A stretch of DNA of 64,000 bases from Stenotrophomonas beteli (GTDB lineage Bacteria; Pseudomonadota; Gammaproteobacteria; Xanthomonadales; Xanthomonadaceae): the NCBI RefSeq assembly GCF_001431665.1, contig NZ_LLXV01000024.1, forward strand, positions 16,151 to 80,150, written 5' to 3'. The translations under genes were made by a program, and so were the position numbers. How positions within the stretch are numbered: the first letter of the stretch is position 1; the number at the start of each line of letters is the position of its first letter. The notes under the pieces were generated by a model. That model saw nothing but the letters and a program-made list of their open reading frames with translations, was not told the DNA's origin and searched no databases. This document shows, piece after piece, positions 58,723-64,000 of the stretch.

Positions 58723-60108
58723 TTAACTCTCTTGTTCCACCAGGCGCTGCAGTGCCGCCTGGCTGTGCGGGAGATCTGCGGCCTTGGCAACGTCCTGGCC
58801 GAGGAACTCCATGATTTCCGGCCAGCGTTCCAGGGCTTCGTCGGTGGCCGCGTCGTTGCCGCGCTGGTAAGCACCGATGGCGATCAGGTCGCGGTTGGCC
58901 GAGTAGGCCGAGACCAGCCGCTTCAACTTGCGGATGCGTAGGCGCCACGGCTCGTCGGCGATTTCCGTGACCACGCGGCTGACCGACGATTCAACGTCGA
59001 TGGCCGGGTACAGGCCACTGTCGGCCACGCGGCGCGACAGCAGGATGTGGCCGTCGAGGATCGCGCGCGCGGCATCGGCGATCGGATCCTGCGGGTCATC
59101 GCCTTCGGTCAGCACGGTGTAGAACGCGGTGATCGAACCGCGGCCCTTGGCGCCGTTGCCGGCCCGTTCGACCAGCGCGGGCAGCTTGGCGAACACTGAG
59201 GGCGGATAGCCGCGGGTGGTCGGTGGTTCGCCCACCGACAGGCCGATCTCGCGTTGCGCCTGGGCGAAGCGGGTCAGCGAATCCATCAGCAGCAGCACGT
59301 TCAGGCCCTGGTCGCGGAACCATTCGGCGATCGCGGTGGCGCGGTAGGCACCGTGCAGGCGCGCCAGCGGCGGTCGGTCGGCGGGGCTGGCCACCACCAC
59401 GGCGCGGCGAAGGCCTTCCTCGCCCAGCGTGGTCTCGACGAAATCGCGCACTTCGCGGCCACGTTCACCGATCAGGCCGACCACGATCACGTCGGCGGCG
59501 GTGTAGCGGGTCATCATGCCCAGCAGCGTCGACTTGCCGACGCCGGAGCCGGCGAACAGGCCGACGCGCTGGCCACGGCCGATCGGCAGCAGCGCGTTGA
59601 TCGCCCGTACGCCGACGTCCAGTGGCTGGGTGATCGGTTCACGGGCCAGCGGGTTGATCGACACGCCGGCCATGCCGACATGGCCTTCGGCACGGATCGG
59701 ACCCTTGCCATCGAGCGGCACGCCATCGCTGTCGATGACACGGCCGAGCAGGCCTTCGCCCACTTCCACGCCGCCACGGCGGGCCGAGGGCACCACGCGT
59801 GCGTTGGGCAGCAGGCCGTGCAGTTCGGCGCTGGGCATCAGGTAGGTGCGTTCGCCAGCGAAGCCGACCACTTCGGCATCGACCCAACCGCCGTCGACCA
59901 CTTCCACCTTGCAGCTTGCGCCCAGGGGCGCTTCGCAGCCGACCGCTTCAAGCGTCAGCCCGACCGCACGGCGCAGCACGCCCTCACGGATCAGCCCACG
60001 GCCATGGGTGGTATCCACGCGCAGGCCTTCCAGGCGCCGGGCCAGGCGCAGGTTGCGCGCGACCGCCCAGTCGGCCGGCGGCGGGGGCAGCAGCGGTTCG
60101 GGCGTCAT
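58723..60108 (-). CDS. fliI: FliI, flagellar export ATPase
   Basis: A 461-residue F1-beta-like ATPase. Walker A is FAGSGVGKSTLLGMM, then GLIGERGREVRDF, LLLMDSLTRFAQAQREIGL and GSITAFYTVLTEGDD. The N-terminus (about 1-25) is the FliH-binding part. Overlaps fliH by four bases; three bases separate it from fliJ. Confidence 0.97.
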   Translation of the reverse strand: MTPEPLLPPPPADWAVARNLRLARRLEGLRVDTTHGRGLIREGVLRRAVGLTLEAVGCEAPLGASCKVEVVDGGWVDAEVVGFAGERTYLMPSAELHGLLPNARVVPSARRGGVEVGEGLLGRVIDSDGVPLDGKGPIRAEGHVGMAGVSINPLAREPITQPLDVGVRAINALLPIGRGQRVGLFAGSGVGKSTLLGMMTRYTAADVIVVGLIGERGREVRDFVETTLGEEGLRRAVVVASPADRPPLARLHGAYRATAIAEWFRDQGLNVLLLMDSLTRFAQAQREIGLSVGEPPTTRGYPPSVFAKLPALVERAGNGAKGRGSITAFYTVLTEGDDPQDPIADAARAILDGHILLSRRVADSGLYPAIDVESSVSRVVTEIADEPWRLRIRKLKRLVSAYSANRDLIAIGAYQRGNDAATDEALERWPEIMEFLGQDVAKAADLPHSQAALQRLVEQES

Positions 60109-60746
60109 GCGCTGGCTCCGGTCTGGCGGATCACCGCGTCCAGTGCGCCACGCAGGCGCGCTTCCAGGGTGCCGTCGATGCGCACCGCTTCGGCGTGCAC
60201 GCGCAGGTCACCGCGGCTCAGGCTGGTGTCGGGCACCAGGCGCTGCTGCGGCGAAAGGTTCAACAAGGGGGCGAGGGCAGCGATGTCGTCCGGGTGCAGG
60301 CGTACTTCCACGTCGCGGCTGCTGCCGCCGACCGCATCGATGGCTTCACTGACCAGTTGCGCCAGCAGTGCCGGCTCGGCCTCGTAGGCGCGGCCGACCA
60401 GCGCACCGGCGATGCGCACCGCGAGTTCGCCCAGTGCGCCGACCACTTCGTTTTCCAGGCGCACCAGCGGGCGGCTGAAGTTGTCCAGGATGCCTTCGAT
60501 CTGCGCGGCAAGCCGCCGGATCTCGGCCTGGCCCTGGCCGTAGCCTTCGGCGTGGCCGTGCTCGAAGCCTTCCTTCTCGGCGCTGTCCTGGATCGCCTGG
60601 ATTTCCTCCAGCGTGGGCAGCTGCAGCGGCGGTTCCGGTGCGTGCTCCGGGTCCGGTTCGGTCAGCTCGAAGGCATCGACCGGGTCCAGCACCGGTTCGG
60701 GCCGGGCCAGCAGATCCGGGGCAAGCCAGCGCACGACGTTGCTCAC
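60105..60746 (-). CDS. fliH: FliH, export ATPase regulator
   Basis: A 213-residue protein that holds FliI at the C-ring. A central helical part has the GxxxG-like stretch EKEGFEHGHAEGYGQGQAE (about 55-75), typical of FliH, and a V-ATPase E-like C-terminal domain (VEVRLHPDDIAAL). The GTG start 60746 overlaps the fliG stop (GTGA). Confidence 0.93.
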   Translation of the reverse strand: MSNVVRWLAPDLLARPEPVLDPVDAFELTEPDPEHAPEPPLQLPTLEEIQAIQDSAEKEGFEHGHAEGYGQGQAEIRRLAAQIEGILDNFSRPLVRLENEVVGALGELAVRIAGALVGRAYEAEPALLAQLVSEAIDAVGGSSRDVEVRLHPDDIAALAPLLNLSPQQRLVPDTSLSRGDLRVHAEAVRIDGTLEARLRGALDAVIRQTGASA

Positions 60747-61744
60747 AGCATGGCCTCCGCGCTGCCGCCGATGGTGACGGTGCCTTCATCGGCCATGCGC
60801 TTGACGATGGCCAGGATTTCGCGCTGCGCGCCTTCCACGTCGGACAGGCGCACCGGGCCACGGGCTTCCATGTCCTCCAGCAGGATCTCGGCCGCGCGCT
60901 GGGACATGTTGCGGGTGATCTTGTCGCGCACCTTGATGTCGGCGCCGCGCAGAGCCAGGCCCAGGCGCTCGCCGCTCACCTCGCGCAGCACCAGCTGCAT
61001 CTCGCGGTCGTCCAGGTCGACCAGGTCGTCGAAGACGAACATCAGGTCCTGGATGCGGCCACTGAGCGGGGCGTCGATGCGCGCGATCTCGCCGAGGATC
61101 GCCTGGTCCTGGCCGCTGTCCATGAAGTTGAGGATGTTGGCTGCACACTGCACGCCGCCGATGTTGGACGACTTCAGGTTCTGGTTGCCGGCGAACTGGC
61201 GCTCCATGATCTCGTTGAGCTCATTGAGTGCGTTGGGCGGAATGCCATCGAGGGTGGCGATGCGCAGCAGCACGTCCACGCGGGTACGGTCGGGCAGCAG
61301 CTTCAGTGCATCGGCGGCCTGGTCGGTTTCCAGGTGCGCCATCACGATGGCGATGATCTGCGGGTGCTCGTTGCGGACCAGGTCAGCCACCGCACGCGGG
61401 TCCATCCACTTCAGCGCGTCCAGGCCGGTGGTGTTGCGGCCAAGCAGGATGCGGTCGATCAGGTTGCCGGCCTTCTCGCTGCCCAGCGCCTGCACCAGCA
61501 TGTTGCGGATGTAGTCATCCGAGCCCACGCCCAGCGAGGTCTTCGAGCCCAGCTCCTGGCCGAACTGATCCATTACCCGTTCCACCTGTTCGCGGGTGAT
61601 GTCGGTCATGGTGGCCATGGCGATGCCGATCTTCTGCACTTCCTTGGGCTCCATGTGGCGCAGCACTTCGGCCGCGTCCAGCTCTCCCAGGGACAGCAGC
61701 AGCACGGCGGCGCGCTGCACGCCGGTCAGTTGCGGCTCAGTCAT
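60743..61744 (-). CDS. fliG: FliG, flagellar switch and torque protein
   Basis: A 333-residue C-ring protein. The N-terminal FliF-binding domain (VQRAAVLLLSLGELDAAEVLRHM landmarks), the middle armadillo motif (EHPQIIAIVMAHLE, the EHPQ motif) and the C-terminal domain with the charged torque helix (MFVFDDLVDLDDREMQLVLREV landmarks, D and R positions). ATG 61744 overlaps the fliF end by eight bases. Confidence 0.97.
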   Translation of the reverse strand: MTEPQLTGVQRAAVLLLSLGELDAAEVLRHMEPKEVQKIGIAMATMTDITREQVERVMDQFGQELGSKTSLGVGSDDYIRNMLVQALGSEKAGNLIDRILLGRNTTGLDALKWMDPRAVADLVRNEHPQIIAIVMAHLETDQAADALKLLPDRTRVDVLLRIATLDGIPPNALNELNEIMERQFAGNQNLKSSNIGGVQCAANILNFMDSGQDQAILGEIARIDAPLSGRIQDLMFVFDDLVDLDDREMQLVLREVSGERLGLALRGADIKVRDKITRNMSQRAAEILLEDMEARGPVRLSDVEGAQREILAIVKRMADEGTVTIGGSAEAML

Positions 61745-63383
61745 TGGCCACCCAACCCTTGACCACCTGGGCCACACGCTTGGAGTCGGTCTTCACGGCT
61801 TCACGCGCCATCCGCAGTCGTTCCTCGTAAGAATCCACCGGCAGGGCCAGCGCATCCGGCCCTCCCAGGCTGGCCCGGTCCGCGCCCAGCGCCGGCAGCG
61901 GGAGGCCATCGTCGTCCACCAGCTGCACGTCCGCGGTGTGCGGCTCCAGTGCCTGGTTCTCGTTGTTCCTGCCCTGGCCGGTGATCGCACGCAGCGCGGG
62001 GCGCAATACCCCGAACAGCAACGCCAGCACCACCACGGCACCGAGCAGCATGCGCCCGGCATCGTGCACCCAGGGCTGTTCCCACCAGGCCGGGCCTTCC
62101 ACCGGCGTGGTATCGCGCACGAACGGCGCGTTCATCACCGACACGGTGTCGCCGCGCTCGGCGTTGAAACCCACAGCCTGTTTGACCAGCGCTTCAACAC
62201 GGGTCAGTTCGGCGGCCGACAGCGGCTGCGGGCTGACCTTGCCGTTGGCGCCGGCGCGCGGCACGTTGTCCACCAGCACCGCCACCGAGACGCGCTTGAT
62301 GCGGCCGGCCGGCTGGCGGGTGTGCTGCAGGGTGCGGTCCAGCTCGTAGTTGCGGGTGGCGTTCTTGCTGCTTTCGGTCGGCGCCTGCGCGGTGGCCGGC
62401 GCGGCCTGCTGGCCCGGCGGGCTGTTGCTGGTCGCGCCCGGCACGCCCTGCGGGCCCGGGGTGCTGGTGGTGTTCTCGCTCATCTGCTCGCTGCGCAGCT
62501 TCTGCGGTTCACCGTTGTAGAGCTCGCGGGCTTCCTCGGTTACCGAGAAGTCCATGTCCACGCTCACTTCCGGATTGACGCGGCCGGGGCCGGTCATCGG
62601 TTCCAGCAGCTCGCGGATGCGCTGGTTGAACGAGGTCTCCTGGCGGCGCACCTGCTCGAACTGCGCGGCGTTGACGGCCGCCTCGCTGTTGGGATCGCTG
62701 ACGCTGAGCATGCGCCCGCTCTGGTCGACCACGGTCACCCGTTCCGGAGCCAGGTCGGGAATGCTGGCCGCCACCATGTGCACGATGGCGTCGACCTGGC
62801 TGCGCTCCAGCTGCTGGCCACCGCGCAGTTCCAGCGTGACCGAGGCACTGGCCACGTCGCGCTGGCGGGTGAAGGCGCTGGGCTTGGGAATGGCCAGGTG
62901 CACGCGCGAGTCGCGCACCGGGCGCAGCGTGTTGATGGTGCGCGACAGCTCGGTTTCCAGTGCGTGCTGGTAGCGTGCGCTTTCCACGAACTGGCTGACG
63001 CCGAAGCCGGGATCGCGCTCCATCAGCTCGAAGCCCAGCTTGCCGCTGTCGGTCAGGCCCGAGCCGGCCAGCTTCAGGCGGGCATCGTGCAGGTTCTTCT
63101 CCGGCACGGTGATGCCACCGGTGGCCGGATCGAGGGCGAACGGAATCTGCGCGGCGCGCAGCAGGTCGGTGGCTTCAGCGGTGGCCTTCTGGTCCAGGCC
63201 GGTGTACAGCGGCACCATGCCCGGCTTCTGCGACCAGAAGAACACGGCCAGGCCCGCCGCCACCGCCACTGCGATCATCGCCATCAGGCCGAGCCGACGG
63301 GTGATCTGCAGGCTCTGCAGGCGGTCGAACCATTGCCCGGCCTTCTCGGCGTTCAGGCTGTCCTTGGAAAGCGTCAGTGCCAT
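61737..63383 (-). CDS. fliF: FliF, MS-ring protein
   Basis: A 548-residue inner-membrane ring protein. Membrane helix 1 near residues 30-50 (RLGLMAMIAVAVAAGLAVFF), then the ring-building motifs (VPLYTGLDQKATAEATDLL, VPEKNLHDARLKLAGSGL). A long Pro/Thr linker (about 300-360) follows, helix 2 is near 438-458, and the cytoplasmic FliG-binding tail ends in VAQVVKGWVAND. Thirteen bases after fliE. Confidence 0.96.
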   Translation of the reverse strand: MALTLSKDSLNAEKAGQWFDRLQSLQITRRLGLMAMIAVAVAAGLAVFFWSQKPGMVPLYTGLDQKATAEATDLLRAAQIPFALDPATGGITVPEKNLHDARLKLAGSGLTDSGKLGFELMERDPGFGVSQFVESARYQHALETELSRTINTLRPVRDSRVHLAIPKPSAFTRQRDVASASVTLELRGGQQLERSQVDAIVHMVAASIPDLAPERVTVVDQSGRMLSVSDPNSEAAVNAAQFEQVRRQETSFNQRIRELLEPMTGPGRVNPEVSVDMDFSVTEEARELYNGEPQKLRSEQMSENTTSTPGPQGVPGATSNSPPGQQAAPATAQAPTESSKNATRNYELDRTLQHTRQPAGRIKRVSVAVLVDNVPRAGANGKVSPQPLSAAELTRVEALVKQAVGFNAERGDTVSVMNAPFVRDTTPVEGPAWWEQPWVHDAGRMLLGAVVVLALLFGVLRPALRAITGQGRNNENQALEPHTADVQLVDDDGLPLPALGADRASLGGPDALALPVDSYEERLRMAREAVKTDSKRVAQVVKGWVAND

Positions 63384-63396
63384 GCGTCAACGTTCC

Positions 63397-63762
63397 TTAC
63401 AGCGGCATGTTCATCACGTCCTGGTAGGCCTGGACGAGACGGTTGCGGACTTCCACGGTGGCGCGGAAGGCGATCTGTGACTGCTGCGAGGCGACCATCA
63501 CCTTGGCCAGGTCGGCACTGGGGTCGCCCATTTCGAAGGCCTTGGCCAGCGCGCCGGATTTCTGCTGCGCATCGTTGACGCCGGCAATCGCACCGCGCAG
63601 GGTCTCGGTGAAGCTGGCCGGCTGCGCCTGCGGTGCGTCCAGCACCGTGCCCGGCAGGGCATTGCTGCGCGGCGTTTCGCCCAGCGGGTTGAGCGCCGGC
63701 TGTCCCATCTGGGTCTGATAGGAGCGGATCTGCGAAAGGATCGAAGTGACGGAGTGGGACAT
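63397..63762 (-). CDS. fliE: FliE, hook-basal body protein
   Basis: A 121-residue rod adaptor between the MS ring and rod. The conserved C-terminal half has FTETLRGAIAGVNDAQQKSG, VMVASQQSQIAFRATVEVRNRLVQAYQDVMNMPL (landmarks Q, F, R, Y, M). ATG 63762 is chosen over a TTG six bases upstream. It is the first gene of fliE-fliF-fliG-fliH-fliI-fliJ-fliK. Confidence 0.95.
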   Translation of the reverse strand: MSHSVTSILSQIRSYQTQMGQPALNPLGETPRSNALPGTVLDAPQAQPASFTETLRGAIAGVNDAQQKSGALAKAFEMGDPSADLAKVMVASQQSQIAFRATVEVRNRLVQAYQDVMNMPL

Positions 63763-63809
63763 CTGCAACGGTTCCAGAAACAGGGGATGGGGTTGTCTGC
63801 TGGAGCAGG

Positions 63810-63825
63810 TGCAAGTGCCGTGCCG
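63810..63825 (-). promoter_or_regulatory. Sigma-54 promoter of the fliE operon
   Basis: Minus strand CGGCACG-GCAC-TTGCA, close to the consensus TGGCACG-N4-TTGCA. It lies about 48 bases before the fliE start. Confidence 0.85.
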
Positions 63826-63894
63826 AAACCGGTTTTCGATTCAGTGACGTGAGGGTTGAGGGTGTGCGTGCGGGGTTGCACCCCGCGCCCCGCG

Positions 63895-63918
63895 GTAGTG
63901 CCGGCCGCTGGCCGGCAA
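63895..63918. repeat. SMAG unit upstream of fliE
   Basis: GTAGTGCCGGCC-GCT-GGCCGGCAAC, a single SMAG hairpin. The remaining bases to 64000 contain a CCGGAG/CAACAG tract and the start of a GGGGTGGGTCCGG segment; no gene is visible. Confidence 0.75.
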
Positions 63919-64000
63919 CCTCGGCGGCAGCAGCCGAAGCCGGAGCCGGAGCAACAGCAGAAGCGGGTCTACTGAGGGGTGGCGGGGTGGGTCCGGTTGC

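Noticed and set aside
63977..64000. Start of another long-dyad element at the right edge
   Set aside because: GGGGTGGCGGGGTGGGTCCGG resembles an arm of the elements near 23.7 kb, but the partner arm would lie outside the window.

Overview
This window comes from a high-GC gammaproteobacterium of the Xanthomonadaceae, most likely the Stenotrophomonas maltophilia group. Three things point there: a complete DSF quorum-sensing locus (rpfC, rpfF, rpfB), many short palindromic repeats that begin with GTAG and end with CTAC (the SMAG-type REP elements described in S. maltophilia), and a polar-flagellum and chemotaxis gene set with FlhF, FlhG and FliA. No tRNA, rRNA, CRISPR array, transposase gene or prophage was seen.

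Layout. (1) 1-5141: DSF signalling. The last 26 codons of an upstream gene (probably rpfG) overlap rpfC on the plus strand. rpfF (DSF synthase) and rpfB (acyl-CoA ligase) lie convergently on the minus strand. (2) 5375-10980: choline to glycine-betaine osmoprotection, betI-betB-betA on the minus strand and a BCCT transporter (betT) divergent on the plus strand. A perfect 28-bp palindrome (probable BetI operator) lies between them. (3) 11128-17448: the two aconitases acnA (minus) and acnB (plus), with a two-gene AbrB/PIN toxin-antitoxin pair between them. (4) 17577-18386: an alpha/beta hydrolase.

(5) 18634-41202: chemotaxis. One signalling set comprises three large chemoreceptors that end in a CheR-tether pentapeptide, cheR-cheD-cheB, cheW, and STAS-cheY-cheA. 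A second set is cheY-cheZ-cheA. Between them are motC-motD (a second stator) and parC-parP (polar array positioning). The c-di-GMP flagellar brake gene ycgR and a small exported protein lie among the receptors. Seven sites match the flagellar sigma-28 promoter (TMAA-like box, 15 bases, GCCGATA-like box), each upstream of a chemotaxis or motility unit. The gaps in this region carry palindromic repeats built on GGGGTCAGATCC.

(6) 41260-47883: fliA, flhG, flhF, flhA, flhB. (7) 48037-52589: an insert of two non-structural genes, an exported S15/CocE-type hydrolase and a MHYT-GGDEF-EAL c-di-GMP protein, bounded by SMAG elements. (8) 52754-63762: the export, switch and basal-body operons fliLMNOPQR and fliEFGHIJK. 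Three sigma-54 type -24/-12 sites sit in front of flhB, fliL and fliE.

Together the sequence supports a three-tier flagellar hierarchy. Sigma-54 sites drive the basal-body, export and fliA operons; FliA then drives receptors, Che proteins, the MotCD stator and YcgR. c-di-GMP proteins (YcgR, MHYT-GGDEF-EAL) and DSF signalling lie close by. Almost all genes from 17.5 kb onward run on the minus strand and are tightly packed, with many 1-8 base start/stop overlaps.
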